This document shows positions 45,250 through 53,972 of a stretch of DNA of 64,000 nt, one piece after another. The stretch comes from Lachnospiraceae bacterium. Lineage in GTDB: Bacteria; Bacillota; Clostridia; Lachnospirales; Lachnospiraceae. The stretch is from the NCBI GenBank assembly GCA_028693165.1, contig JAQUVX010000023.1, positions 1-64,000 of the forward strand, read 5' to 3'. Every line of letters begins with the position of its first letter. The first letter of the stretch is position 1. The notes beneath the pieces were generated by a model. The model saw only the letters and a list, made by a program, of their open reading frames with translations, made no database searches and was not told where the DNA came from. A program made the translations under genes and the position numbers.

Positions 45250-46500
45250 TTAGTGAAGTTTTATTTCTCTCATCTGCTGTGGTCCGGTCACGACAAGCGT
45301 GTTTGGAAACCGTCCCTGCCGAATCCTTGAAATCGGATAATCAAATGCCGCGTACAGCTTCTGCACGCCCGCCGTATTAAATATCTCACACGAATCCTCA
45401 TTATACAGAATAATTAAATCGCCGTCAATATCCGCACCGGTATATTCGTATGTAAATTCTTTGCTCAGCACGTGCGTCCCGTCCTTTTTGTAGACTTCAA
45501 GACGGTTCGGATGCTCTCCCGACACGGTCTTGACAATGACCGCGGCATAATCCTGGGAATAAAATACCGTCTCGATATTCTCCTCGATGGGCACCTGCGC
45601 CAAAAGCTCCGGGGATGCCAGATTCTTCGAGGAGAAGAAGGTCAGACCGTTGCCGGAAAATGCACAGGAATACGGACTTCCCATGTAAGTCACCCGCGGC
45701 ACCACCGTCTCCTGAAACGGATCATCAAACCCGCCCACCAGACGGTTCGGCACATTCTTGCCGATCTCCGAAAAATCATAGAATACAACGCGGTTCTTCA
45801 TCTCGCCGTTCAGCAGATAGACGTAAGAACACATCAGCTGCGTTGCGTCCTCGGACAGTGAAATATCCAGCGGATAGCCGTCTCCGGATATTCGGGACTT
45901 CACGGTAATGTCCAGCGCACTCCCGTCCTTTCGGAAAAAGGTAATGTAGCTGGATGCGGAATCCTCAAGCACCGCCGCGACAATCCCGGTTCCAGATATC
46001 GCAATCTTGCTGATCGGCAGCACCGTGGTGGCCTGTCCCTGCTTGCCATCCACATTACAGATATAAATACTGTTGCCCTGCTTGTCCGCAATGGCCGCAT
46101 AGTCGCCCTGAACCGCCGTGATCGGTGTCTTCATCTCATAGCTCTCGGTCCAGATGCTCTTCCCGCGGTTGTCCATGTAGGACGCACCGTCTTTTGTATA
46201 CTTCAGTACATTCGAGCCAAAGGATTCATAGCCGACCAGGCTTCCTTCGTTGATATCAATCTGCCATGCGGTCTCAAAGCTGGTGTACTGGTAGTTGCGC
46301 ATATAGTAGAAAAATCCGCCCGCTCCGGCTCCTGCAAGAATCAGCAAAACCAGAAAGATAATCATTCTGCGTCGGCGTACTCTGTTATGGGCATTGCGCA
46401 CAACCTCTTCACTGTCCTCTTCTCTTGTGTTTGAGGATATGATCTGACGGCGCAGCTGTCTTTTTTTTATTTCCCGGTTCATGGAGCTTAAATCACTCAT
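45250..46500 (-). CDS. DUF5711 family membrane-anchored protein
   Basis: 416 residues: a basic N-terminal tail (RRQIISS, RVRRRRM), one membrane segment (about 46-66), and an extracytoplasmic part of repeated beta segments that suggests a propeller (SNVLKYTKDGASYMDNRGK, YAAIADKQGNSIYICNVDG, and so on). The family is uncharacterised. AGGAG precedes ATG 46500 and a consensus promoter lies upstream. Confidence 0.75.
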   Translation of the reverse strand: MSDLSSMNREIKKRQLRRQIISSNTREEDSEEVVRNAHNRVRRRRMIIFLVLLILAGAGAGGFFYYMRNYQYTSFETAWQIDINEGSLVGYESFGSNVLKYTKDGASYMDNRGKSIWTESYEMKTPITAVQGDYAAIADKQGNSIYICNVDGKQGQATTVLPISKIAISGTGIVAAVLEDSASSYITFFRKDGSALDITVKSRISGDGYPLDISLSEDATQLMCSYVYLLNGEMKNRVVFYDFSEIGKNVPNRLVGGFDDPFQETVVPRVTYMGSPYSCAFSGNGLTFFSSKNLASPELLAQVPIEENIETVFYSQDYAAVIVKTVSGEHPNRLEVYKKDGTHVLSKEFTYEYTGADIDGDLIILYNEDSCEIFNTAGVQKLYAAFDYPISRIRQGRFPNTLVVTGPQQMREIKLH

Positions 46501-46567
46501 GGTTATCTCCTGCAGTTAAACGTACGTAACCGTTTACGTTTCACGGCTTCGGACGTATTTTGGTTAA

Positions 46568-46596
46568 AGTATACCGCATTTCCAGATGAGGGTCAA
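46568..46596 (-). promoter_or_regulatory. Sigma-A promoter of DUF5711-tkt
   Basis: Minus strand: TTGACC (46591-46596), 17-bp spacer, TATACT (46568-46573). A near-palindrome ACGTAACCGTTTACGT lies at 46524-46539, between promoter and gene, and may be an operator. Confidence 0.8.
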
Positions 46597-46623
46597 GCAC
46601 GGCAAACGGCTTTCATTCTCTCT

Positions 46624-47868
46624 TCAATTCTGTCCCACTGTCGCCTCCGGTACCCAAAGCTCCTGCCCCACGGACAGATGACTTCCATCCCCCAGTCCGT
46701 TCCATTGACAGATCGTATCGATATCGGCCATGCTGTGATATCGCTCCATGCAGATTCCGTACAAGGTTTCTCCGCTCTGCACAATGTAAACGACAGCATT
46801 CGACGGAATCTGAACCGGAGCGGCTGCCTCCGTTTCCTGCGCCCCGGTGGTTTCGGCGGGTGCCGGGCTTACCGCCGCACTCTGACCGGCGCCTGGTTCT
46901 GCACCCGCCGGGGCCGCTCCCGTCTCCCCTTCGGTCGGATCAATCACGATCTGGGCCAGGGTCGGATAGACCTCGCCCGGAACCTGCTCCACCTCAACCT
47001 CATCCTCTCCCGATGAATCCGCCGCGTCCTTATCGTCCCCTCTGGTGAGAAGCCGGCTCAGTCCGCCGCTGTTTCCGGTGCCGGTGCCCTCCGGAATCGC
47101 CGAGGCGATCACCGACTCCATCGCCTTCATTTTCTGATAATTCCCGAACAGCACCACGCCGCCCGCCAGAACCAGAACCGACAGCGCCCCGCACACGGTT
47201 CCCAGTGTACCAACCACGGATCTCTGCCGAACCACCTCCTGATGCTTGTCCTCCATCCGCTGCCTGAAATCCTGCGTGACTACATCCCGCGCGCCGCTCT
47301 CGACCCGCCTTGCATCCTTTCTCGACACCATGTAATCCTGCATCATCTGGTTGCGCTCATAGTAAATACAGTGTCCGCGCAGCTTGTAAAAGCCGTCCTC
47401 CGATGCCACATAGATGGCTTCCTCTCCCTCCAGACCGCTGTTTAAATACATGAGCTGATTCTTCCCCGCAAAATACTGGGTGTGCTGTTTCCAGTAATTA
47501 AGCGGACTTAAGGCACAGCCCGACGCACCGCAGAGGAACCAGCCGAGAACCTTGCGCCTCGGAAACATCTGCTCGATGGTCTGATATGCTTTTTTCCACG
47601 CCTCCTCGGTAAATTCCACCTTCTCCCGGTCGTGGGTCACCTCCTCCAGCTCCATCGCCCCGTCGGCGAACAGATAAGGCACCCCTTCCTCCGTTCGGAT
47701 TTCTCCCAACAAAAGTCCGACCCGCAGGTCCTGTCCGCCGGTCGGATATAAGCGCTTCAGATATGTATTGACATAATCCTCCACATACAATTTTACGATT
47801 TGATCCCGTTCTCCTATCTGCCGGATATTTTTCGGCAGCTTTGGATAGGGATTGTACAGTTCTCCCAT
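46624..47868 (-). CDS. Membrane-anchored LysM protein with an N-terminal MPN-like domain
   Basis: 414 residues. The cytoplasmic N-terminal domain (about 20-185) has the strand pattern LRVGLLLGEI, VLGWFLCGASGCALSPLNYWKQHTQYFAG, which resembles inactive MPN/JAB folds (GWYxTxPGxG-xLSxxDxxxQ) without His metal ligands; this is inference. A membrane segment lies near 226-245, then an acidic Pro/Ala/Glu-rich linker, and a C-terminal LysM domain (about 360-410, VYIVQSGETLYGICMERYHSMADIDTICQWN), which binds peptidoglycan. Family not known. The gene follows yyaC by 65 bases. Confidence 0.75.
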   Translation of the reverse strand: MGELYNPYPKLPKNIRQIGERDQIVKLYVEDYVNTYLKRLYPTGGQDLRVGLLLGEIRTEEGVPYLFADGAMELEEVTHDREKVEFTEEAWKKAYQTIEQMFPRRKVLGWFLCGASGCALSPLNYWKQHTQYFAGKNQLMYLNSGLEGEEAIYVASEDGFYKLRGHCIYYERNQMMQDYMVSRKDARRVESGARDVVTQDFRQRMEDKHQEVVRQRSVVGTLGTVCGALSVLVLAGGVVLFGNYQKMKAMESVIASAIPEGTGTGNSGGLSRLLTRGDDKDAADSSGEDEVEVEQVPGEVYPTLAQIVIDPTEGETGAAPAGAEPGAGQSAAVSPAPAETTGAQETEAAAPVQIPSNAVVYIVQSGETLYGICMERYHSMADIDTICQWNGLGDGSHLSVGQELWVPEATVGQN

Positions 47869-47933
47869 ATTTTCACCCCGCTGCTAGATTTTGTTATCTG
47901 AAAAATCATAGCACGGGGTGCCCGCCAATTTTG

Positions 47934-48533
47934 TCAAACCGGTGCAGCCCGTTCCAAAAACTGTTCGACAAGAAATATGCTTTCACAAATATAATCTGCC
48001 ATCCGCATGACCACAGAAAGCCGCACGCTTTGCAGCATCAGCGGATCAAAGTTGCCGTAGCCGCCCACGATTCCTGTGATGAAGATATCGCCCACCGCCT
48101 GCAGCTCCTTACATACCCCAAGCCCCGGGCGCAGGGAACCGCGTCCCAGCGTAATGCAGCCCACATGATCCAGGCTTCCCACCGATGCATCGACCGCCAC
48201 GATGATGTGGCCGGGATAACGCCTGCGGATCATCGCCATGGACTGTTCCAGATTCATCGCATGAACCGGACGCTCCAGCGTTCCCACGATCTCGATCTGC
48301 CGAACCCGCTGTTCCTTTAATTTGTAACCAATCAAGGGGCCCAGACTGTCTCCCGTGGAGCGATCCGTGCCGATGCACAAAAAGAGTACGCCGTCCCGCT
48401 TCTCCTCCTGCATGATCTCGCCGATCATGTCCTGCAGCATCCCTGCACAAAGCTCGGCTTCCGCCTGCCTCGCTGAATCAAAATAATAGATTTCCCTGCT
48501 CTGTCTTCGTGCTTTTCTCCATCCCGTTTTCAT
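47934..48533 (-). CDS. yyaC: YyaC-type spore protein
   Basis: 199 residues of the YyaC family (putative spore protease-like, related to the GPR fold): VLFLCIGTDRSTGDSLGPLIG, VVGTLERPVHAMNL-like segment, IIVAVDASVGSLDHVG and VGDIFITGIVGGYGNFD. Bacillus YyaC is made in the forespore. ATG 48533 has GGCGGGATGGG upstream, with TATAAT nearby but no clear -35. Confidence 0.85.
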   Translation of the reverse strand: MKTGWRKARRQSREIYYFDSARQAEAELCAGMLQDMIGEIMQEEKRDGVLFLCIGTDRSTGDSLGPLIGYKLKEQRVRQIEIVGTLERPVHAMNLEQSMAMIRRRYPGHIIVAVDASVGSLDHVGCITLGRGSLRPGLGVCKELQAVGDIFITGIVGGYGNFDPLMLQSVRLSVVMRMADYICESIFLVEQFLERAAPV

Positions 48534-48589
48534 CCCATCCCGCCTGTATCTGTTTTTGTTACTCCTATTATAAGCGGACGGGAAATGGA

Positions 48590-49681
48590 TTATACGTGCT
48601 GTTTCTGATACTGCTCAATGGCTTCGGTGATATTCGCCGCCTGGCCGCCTCGAATCAGGCGAATCAGATCCTGAATCTTGAACGCGTCCAGAAATTCCGT
48701 GCCCAGATGGGTCTCATACTGATCCGTAAGATGCAGCCGTTTTTCCTTCAGCTCGGAGGACGTGGACTTTAACTGTTCCCGCACCCCGTCATATTCATTC
48801 TGAAGCTGATCCAGCTTCTCCTTGTGGTTGTGTTCAATCTCATCCTGAAGAATGGTTTTCGTCACCGACTCAAAGGTGCTCAGCGCATCCTTTTTCTTCG
48901 CCGCCACATCACTCAGCTCCTGCTGCATCCGGGCAATCTCGTCATCGTACTTCTCCAGATTGTAAAGGGATTCGTTGCGGTCCTTGCGGATGGTCGAGGT
49001 GATGACCTGAATCTTCTTGCGGTTGGCATGCATCTGATCCAGAATCTGCCGTCCCTCCCGCAGCGCTTCCATATACTGAACCTTCGTGTGATTTCCGACG
49101 GACATATAAATACCCCCGAACACCAGGATATCTGCCAGGTAAATCCCCGCCAAAAACAGCGGTCTGCGCTCCGGGATCAGAAGATAAAGTCCATAAGGCA
49201 GCGCCAGAAACACCAGAAGCACATACAGAAGAAGCACGAGAAGCTCCTTCGCCCAGCGCGGAAAATACAGGCTGTAATACAGCCGCGTCCGACAGAATGC
49301 CGGCACATGGCTCTTCCGGAAGGTGGTCTTCATCCGGGCTTCCAGCTCCTGATTGTGCGCATGAAGCTCCGAGGTCTCCTCGGCAATCCGCTCCTTCACG
49401 CCCTGACTCTTGGCCTTCTCCCGCTGCGTCCGGGTCTTCTTCATCTGCTCCTGTGCCCTGGTAATTTCACGGTCATAGCTGGTGTTGATCTCTTCCCTGC
49501 GCTTTTTGATCGTCTGCTGAATCGCGTCCGCCACCAGCTTCTTCTCTGCCTCCAGCGCCTTTTCCAAACGATTCTCATCCTGCTCCAACTGCTTCTCACG
49601 ATCAATAACGATCGACAGATCTTCCACCGTCGCTCTGGCATTCTCAAGAAATTGCAGGCATTCTTCCGCCGTCTGTGTCAT
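48590..49681 (-). CDS. Membrane protein with long coiled coils, function unknown
   Basis: 363 residues: an N-terminal coiled coil (about 30-120), two membrane segments (about 145-166 and 173-195, LLVLLLYVLLVFLALPYGLYLL), and a second coiled coil (about 205-320) with Leu/Lys/Glu heptads. Both coiled coils face the same side if both segments cross. No family recognised. GAGGAGG precedes ATG 49681. Confidence 0.65.
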   Translation of the reverse strand: MTQTAEECLQFLENARATVEDLSIVIDREKQLEQDENRLEKALEAEKKLVADAIQQTIKKRREEINTSYDREITRAQEQMKKTRTQREKAKSQGVKERIAEETSELHAHNQELEARMKTTFRKSHVPAFCRTRLYYSLYFPRWAKELLVLLLYVLLVFLALPYGLYLLIPERRPLFLAGIYLADILVFGGIYMSVGNHTKVQYMEALREGRQILDQMHANRKKIQVITSTIRKDRNESLYNLEKYDDEIARMQQELSDVAAKKKDALSTFESVTKTILQDEIEHNHKEKLDQLQNEYDGVREQLKSTSSELKEKRLHLTDQYETHLGTEFLDAFKIQDLIRLIRGGQAANITEAIEQYQKQHV

Positions 49682-49734
49682 AGCTTTCGCCCTCCTCTGT
49701 AAATTCTTCTGTTCTCACGCGTTATTCTTTCCTT

Positions 49735-49763
49735 AGTCTACTACAGAATTGCGCGGACTACAA
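49735..49763 (-). promoter_or_regulatory. Promoter of the coiled-coil membrane protein gene
   Basis: Minus strand: TTGTAG (49758-49763), 17-bp spacer, TAGACT (49735-49740). Confidence 0.45.
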
Positions 49764-49796
49764 GGGTTACTGTTTCCTCTACAGGCAGTTTTTACC

Positions 49797-49825
49797 TTTA
49801 CTTTCCCATTGAAATCAGATATACT
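49797..49825 (+). promoter_or_regulatory. Promoter of the 88-residue protein gene
   Basis: TTTACT (49797-49802), 17-bp spacer, TATACT (49820-49825), about 65 bases before the start codon. Confidence 0.6.
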
Positions 49826-49890
49826 TAGAGCTGCTTTTAAGCACAAACATCTGGCGAAGCCGCCAGTCACCATAAAGGAGGGATCCGCTT

Positions 49891-50157
49891 ATGTTCCGTA
49901 TGTGGGGCAAAATTTTCGACGACAATCATATGCTCAAAGACACCGTGATCTGCCTGACCGATTACCGCATGACCCGTACTGAGATGGTATTTCAGGCACT
50001 CGATGAGATCTGCTATGCATTTGACCTTGGCAAACCCATCTGGCTGGATTCCAATATTGCCGATTTCAAGCGGCACGACAAGACCCGGTTTGGTCAGGAC
50101 TGCTTTATCGAACAGATTCCGTTTGACTATCTGGAAATTCATGTACTTGAAGAATAA
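49891..50157 (+). CDS. Small conserved-looking protein, function unknown
   Basis: 88 residues, acidic and basic mixed, with no membrane segment: VICLTDYRMTRTEMVFQALDEICYAFDLGKPIWLDSN and FIEQIPFDYLEIHVLEE. Good ribosome site (AAGGAGG) and promoter support a real gene. It overlaps the convergent LysR gene by 19 bases at the 3' ends. I do not recognise a family. Confidence 0.75.
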   Translation: MFRMWGKIFDDNHMLKDTVICLTDYRMTRTEMVFQALDEICYAFDLGKPIWLDSNIADFKRHDKTRFGQDCFIEQIPFDYLEIHVLEE

Positions 50158-51041
50158 TTCTGCCAGGCGGTTCGTAAAAGCTGGATAAACAAATCCATTG
50201 CCGGTGTAACCCACTTATTTTTGTGGTAGGTGCATACAGCGGTAATCTCTGCATTTTCCATAGACATTTTAATCTCCTGTAAAATTCCCTGCTCCAATTC
50301 CCCGGCAACCGCAAAACGGGGAAGGCAGGCAACTCCAAGATTACTCTGTATACATCGTTTGATGGCCTCTAAACTCCCAATTTCCATTTCACCGTTCATC
50401 ACAATATCCCGATCCGAAAGGTACCCGGCGAACCGTTTATGATAAAGGCTGTTTCTATCCACGGTCAGCAGGCTGCTGCTTTTTCGCTGATGGCTGTCTG
50501 TAAAATTCAGCTCATCTTCATCCAGTTTTGTGCTTGCGGCCAAGACCAGAGGATAAGAAGATAACCGTTCTGTCACGACAGAAGAACCATATCCGCCAAC
50601 ATCGTAATGAACCCCCATATCAACTCCGCCGCCAAGCACCTGTTCGCGAATCAAATAACAATTCGATAGCTGCAGCGAAAGTCTGACATTGGGGGCCTGC
50701 TGGCGAAATTGTTCGATCACGGGCTGCATTTGATAATTGAGTAAGGTTTCTGGAAGTGCAATATTAAGGGTTCCAGTCAGCTCATAATTCTTCTTTCCGT
50801 AGTTCTCCATTTGCGCAACCGCTTCCAGCGCAGCATCCATATAGGGAAGAAGCTCCTTCCCCGCCTGTGTTAAAACCATCTTTCGTCCAATTTTATCAAA
50901 CAGCTTGACCGATAGCTCCTGCTCCAAAAGCTGCATTTGCAGGGTAATGGTCGATTGGGCATAGTTTAGCTGCCGGGCCGCCTTTTGAAAGCTGCCGGCC
51001 TCCAGAATAGTGCGGAATGTTTGCAGATACTTCAGTTCCAA
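50139..51041 (-). CDS. LysR-family transcriptional regulator
   Basis: 300 residues: N-terminal winged helix (LKYLQTFRTILEAGSFQKAARQLNYAQSTITLQMQLLEQEL) and C-terminal effector domain. I use the TTG at 51041, seven bases after AGGAGG; an ATG six codons earlier has no ribosome site, because the AGGAGG lies within its reading. It is divergent from yczE-like 51165 and probably controls it. The inducer is unknown. Confidence 0.92.
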   Translation of the reverse strand: MELKYLQTFRTILEAGSFQKAARQLNYAQSTITLQMQLLEQELSVKLFDKIGRKMVLTQAGKELLPYMDAALEAVAQMENYGKKNYELTGTLNIALPETLLNYQMQPVIEQFRQQAPNVRLSLQLSNCYLIREQVLGGGVDMGVHYDVGGYGSSVVTERLSSYPLVLAASTKLDEDELNFTDSHQRKSSSLLTVDRNSLYHKRFAGYLSDRDIVMNGEMEIGSLEAIKRCIQSNLGVACLPRFAVAGELEQGILQEIKMSMENAEITAVCTYHKNKWVTPAMDLFIQLLRTAWQNYSSST

Positions 51042-51070
51042 GCAGCACCCTCCTTTCAATCATTCAGTAA

Positions 51071-51110
51071 TATCGAATTTTCATTTTTATTATTTCCATT
51101 ATACCGAATT
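51071..51110. promoter_or_regulatory. Possible LysR binding repeats in the divergent region
   Basis: TATCGAATT (51071-51079) and TACCGAATT (51102-51110) are direct repeats 31 bp apart, three helical turns, between the regulator and the divergent membrane protein gene. Confidence 0.4.
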
Positions 51111-51164
51111 GTTATTATGTGATATTATAAAGCAGAAAGCCAGAAGGGTCAAGGAGGAGAACTA

Positions 51165-51779
51165 TTGAGTCTAAGCATAAAAAAACTTGCGCTGTATTTC
51201 GGCGGAATATACTGTACCTGTCTTGGCGTCTGCCTGGTTTTACAGGCGGGCTATGGGCTTGATTCGTGGAACGGTGTATTTGCCGGATTGGCACAAAAGA
51301 CAGCCGTCTCCATTGGAGGCTGGTCAATCATCATTCAAAGCGCATTTCTTTTGACTGCGTATCTGCTGACAAAAAGGTTGGAAATCAAGTGTGTGTTTCC
51401 CATTGCCATCAAAGGAGTGCTCCTGGATTTTACGAAAACCTTTTTATTCGTGATGCCAAATACAAACACGCTTTATGGCAGCATTCTTTTCTTTGCAGCG
51501 GGATATCTGCTTGTCGGGATCGGTACAGGCGTGTATGTCGCCACCGGATACCCCAAGATGCCGATTGACGGTCTCATGTGGGCCATATCCTCAGCCTTCG
51601 GCTGGAGTATCGGCAAGGCAAGGCTGCTCATTGAGATCGTGGGCTTTACCACGGTGCTGCTGGTTGGCGGCCCATTCGGCGTGGGAAGTATTGTGATTAC
51701 ATTCACCATCGGACATATGATTGCCTTGTTTCAAAAGGCTGCGTCAACCCTTTTGCTGAAAGTGCAGAAAGAAAATTAA
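51165..51779 (+). CDS. YczE/YyaS/YitT-type membrane protein
   Basis: 204 residues with five to six membrane segments, beginning YFGGIYCTCLGVCLVLQAGYGLDSWNGVFAGLAQKT, typical of the YczE group. Function in Clostridia unknown; YczE affects surfactin production in Bacillus. Start is TTG 51165 behind GGAGGAG. It is followed after 24 bases by the acetyltransferase gene. Confidence 0.85.
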   Translation: MSLSIKKLALYFGGIYCTCLGVCLVLQAGYGLDSWNGVFAGLAQKTAVSIGGWSIIIQSAFLLTAYLLTKRLEIKCVFPIAIKGVLLDFTKTFLFVMPNTNTLYGSILFFAAGYLLVGIGTGVYVATGYPKMPIDGLMWAISSAFGWSIGKARLLIEIVGFTTVLLVGGPFGVGSIVITFTIGHMIALFQKAASTLLLKVQKEN

Positions 51780-51803
51780 TTTTTTGAAGGAGAAGCAACG
51801 AAC

Positions 51804-52289
51804 ATGCAAATCAGACAATTTATACAATCGGATACGGAAGAAATTATTGCGCTGGTGCTTCATTGTCAGAATGACGGCAGCCGCCCTGTTGTCACGGTAG
51901 AGAATCAAACAGATCTTTTACAGATTCAGGAAAAGTACATTTCCGGTGGTGGAAATTTTTGGGTTGCAGCAGATAGCGGAAAAATTGTCGCAAGCATTGG
52001 CCTTATGAATTATGGGAAGGGTGTTGGAATCCTCAAGAAGTTTTTTGTATACGAAGCCTATCGCGGTGCGCCTCATCATTTAGGCAGGCAGCTCTACGAT
52101 ACGCTTTTGCAGTTCGCCAAAGCAAATGGATTCAAAACCCTTATTCTGGATACACCCAAAAATACAAATCGCGCTCACAAATTTTATGCAAAAGCCGGAT
52201 TTGAGCAAATAACAAAAGAACAACTGGAGATTGTTTACGATTATCCATATGATGACAGCGACTTTTTTCGATTACAGCTAAACAAATAA
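51804..52289 (+). CDS. GNAT-family N-acetyltransferase
   Basis: 161 residues with the GNAT fold: FWVAADSGKIVASIGLM, then VYEAYRGAPHHLGRQLYDTLL (acetyl-CoA loop, an R-G-x-x-x-x-L/G-like motif) and LDTPKNTNRAHKFYAKAGF. The acceptor is unknown. GAAGGAG precedes ATG 51804; cotranscribed with the membrane protein. Confidence 0.85.
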   Translation: MQIRQFIQSDTEEIIALVLHCQNDGSRPVVTVENQTDLLQIQEKYISGGGNFWVAADSGKIVASIGLMNYGKGVGILKKFFVYEAYRGAPHHLGRQLYDTLLQFAKANGFKTLILDTPKNTNRAHKFYAKAGFEQITKEQLEIVYDYPYDDSDFFRLQLNK

Positions 52290-52341
52290 GGCCGCGATAA
52301 ATTCAGTCCGCAAAGCTCAATAGAACCCGCATAAAACAGCA

Positions 52342-52375
52342 ATCGGCAGATAGCGAATACTCACTGTCTGCCGAT
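52342..52375. terminator. Terminator between convergent acetyltransferase and HPr genes
   Basis: ATCGGCAGA (52342-52350) pairs exactly with TCTGCCGAT (52367-52375) around a 16-base loop; short T-rich runs on both sides. Confidence 0.6.
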
Positions 52376-52410
52376 ATATACTCTTCACTTCCCTTTTTGT
52401 ATGTCAACAT

Positions 52411-52659
52411 CTATAAAAACAATTTCCCCAGTTTTTCCAGATCTTCCTGCTCGTTCTCACCGCTGCATTGGAGGATCAGTTCGTCTCCCTGCTTGATGGA
52501 TGCCGCCATGAGGCTGAATATTTCTTTGGGATTCACACGCCGCTCCCCGACGGTGATCATCAGCTCTGACCGGCACTGCATTGCAAACTGCACAATCTCA
52601 GATGCATTCCGTGCGTGAATTCCATTTGGGCAGGTCACGATTACATTCTTGGATACCAT
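52411..52659 (-). CDS. HPr-like phosphocarrier with Glu at position 46
   Basis: 82 residues of the HPr family: NGIHARNAS holds the PTS-phosphorylatable His15. The regulatory segment reads RVNPKEIFSL, with Glu46 where HPr has Ser46, the target of HPr kinase. It can carry phosphate to EIIA but should not be controlled by Ser46 phosphorylation; the Glu may mimic phosphoserine. Last gene of the EIIA-fruK-like-dehydrogenase operon. AAGGAG precedes ATG 52659. Confidence 0.9.
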   Translation of the reverse strand: MVSKNVIVTCPNGIHARNASEIVQFAMQCRSELMITVGERRVNPKEIFSLMAASIKQGDELILQCSGENEQEDLEKLGKLFL

Positions 52660-52673
52660 AACGGCGTCACTCC

Positions 52674-53939
52674 TTAGATTTCGACTCCGAAATGATCGAA
52701 CAGGATCTTCTCTGCTTCCGCATTCCAGAGACCTCTGTGGTTCTTGCAGGATACGGCAAGCTTTGCGAACAACGGGTCGGTTTCTCCCAGTTTAGCAAAA
52801 TCATCGATAGCTGTCAATGGCATATCAAACTGCGTATAGGTCAGCTTCTTTCCGCCTGGGATGTTCGGCAGATTCAGGGTTGCATCTGCAACGCTGTTGA
52901 GTCCGCCCACATGGGTTACCATAACTGCCGGCTCGATGGCGCCTTCCGATGCCAGCTTGATCGCCTCGATCAGATCATCGTTGTTGCCGCCGGTCGTTCC
53001 CAGGATATGGGTGCTGGTGTAATGTGTGTTGTACAGGTTGATTTCTGCCTTGAACTGGTTGTCGGTCGGGCCTGCGAAGAAGTTCATGCAGCCGTCGAAT
53101 GCCAGCAGCTTATCTCCCATCTCTGCAACCGGGCGAACCGGAACATAAACGAATACGTCATCATAGCCGTGACCTTCGGAGATCTCCATCAGCTCTGCAA
53201 TCGGATCAGCCATCTTAGCTGTGTTTACATAAATCAGCTCAACGCCTTTCTCTTTTGCGCTCTCCTCGGAAATCACTTCTTTTGCACGTGCGATCTTCTC
53301 ATCGCTGACTTCGGTTACCACAATTCTCTTTGGCTTGTTCTCAAACTGGATACCATAGCTTACTGCGCCAAGTCCCATCGGTCCGCAGCCGCCCATGATC
53401 AGGATGTTGCCGCCCTCTTTGGTTCCCATCGCGTGATTGTAGTTTCTCTTGTTGGTATGATAGTTTGCATGATAGCCGCCAATGATACAGCTCATCGGCT
53501 CGCCGAGAGATGCCTCGAAGAAGCTCTCGCCGTTGTAGTCAAGCAGGCAGCCCAGCTCCATTACCTCCTGAGGAATGATGCAGTAGGTACACGCTCCGCC
53601 GAAGAACTCATAAGAATATCCCGGTGATGCCAGGCTTCCTTTGTAGTTCAGGGCCGGCTGCTGTGCGAATTTCTGGCCTGGCTTAAACTGGTCTTTCCAC
53701 TTGTCGCCGACTTCTACGATGACTCCGGCAAACTCATGTCCCACGATGATCGGGTTGGTGTCGATGTTCTGCGGTGCACGTTTGTGCTTCTTGCCCTGCT
53801 CCACCAGCTTGTAGGTAGACATACAAATGCTGTCGCTGATTACCTTTACCAGAATCTCATCCTCTTTGATCTGCGGAAGCTCAAACTCCTCTAATCTCAA
53901 ATCACGTGCTCCATACATTCTGACTGCTCTTGTTTTCAT
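52674..53939 (-). CDS. Zinc-type dehydrogenase like L-sorbose-1-phosphate reductase (SorE)
   Basis: 421 residues of the medium-chain dehydrogenase family. It follows the SorE layout: RAVRMYGARDLRLEEFELP, the GHEF-A-GVIVEVG zinc/GroES region, SLGEPMSCIIGGYHANYH, the nucleotide loop GGCGPMGLGAV near 185 and DGCMNFFAGPTDNQF. SorE reduces sorbose 1-phosphate to sorbitol 6-phosphate. No sorbitol-6-phosphate dehydrogenase is nearby, so the actual sugar phosphate is uncertain. It is in one operon with EIIA, a PfkB kinase and HPr. AAGGAG precedes ATG 53939. Confidence 0.8.
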   Translation of the reverse strand: MKTRAVRMYGARDLRLEEFELPQIKEDEILVKVISDSICMSTYKLVEQGKKHKRAPQNIDTNPIIVGHEFAGVIVEVGDKWKDQFKPGQKFAQQPALNYKGSLASPGYSYEFFGGACTYCIIPQEVMELGCLLDYNGESFFEASLGEPMSCIIGGYHANYHTNKRNYNHAMGTKEGGNILIMGGCGPMGLGAVSYGIQFENKPKRIVVTEVSDEKIARAKEVISEESAKEKGVELIYVNTAKMADPIAELMEISEGHGYDDVFVYVPVRPVAEMGDKLLAFDGCMNFFAGPTDNQFKAEINLYNTHYTSTHILGTTGGNNDDLIEAIKLASEGAIEPAVMVTHVGGLNSVADATLNLPNIPGGKKLTYTQFDMPLTAIDDFAKLGETDPLFAKLAVSCKNHRGLWNAEAEKILFDHFGVEI

Positions 53940-53972
53940 TTTTTATTCTCCTTCTCTATTTGATTTTCTGGG

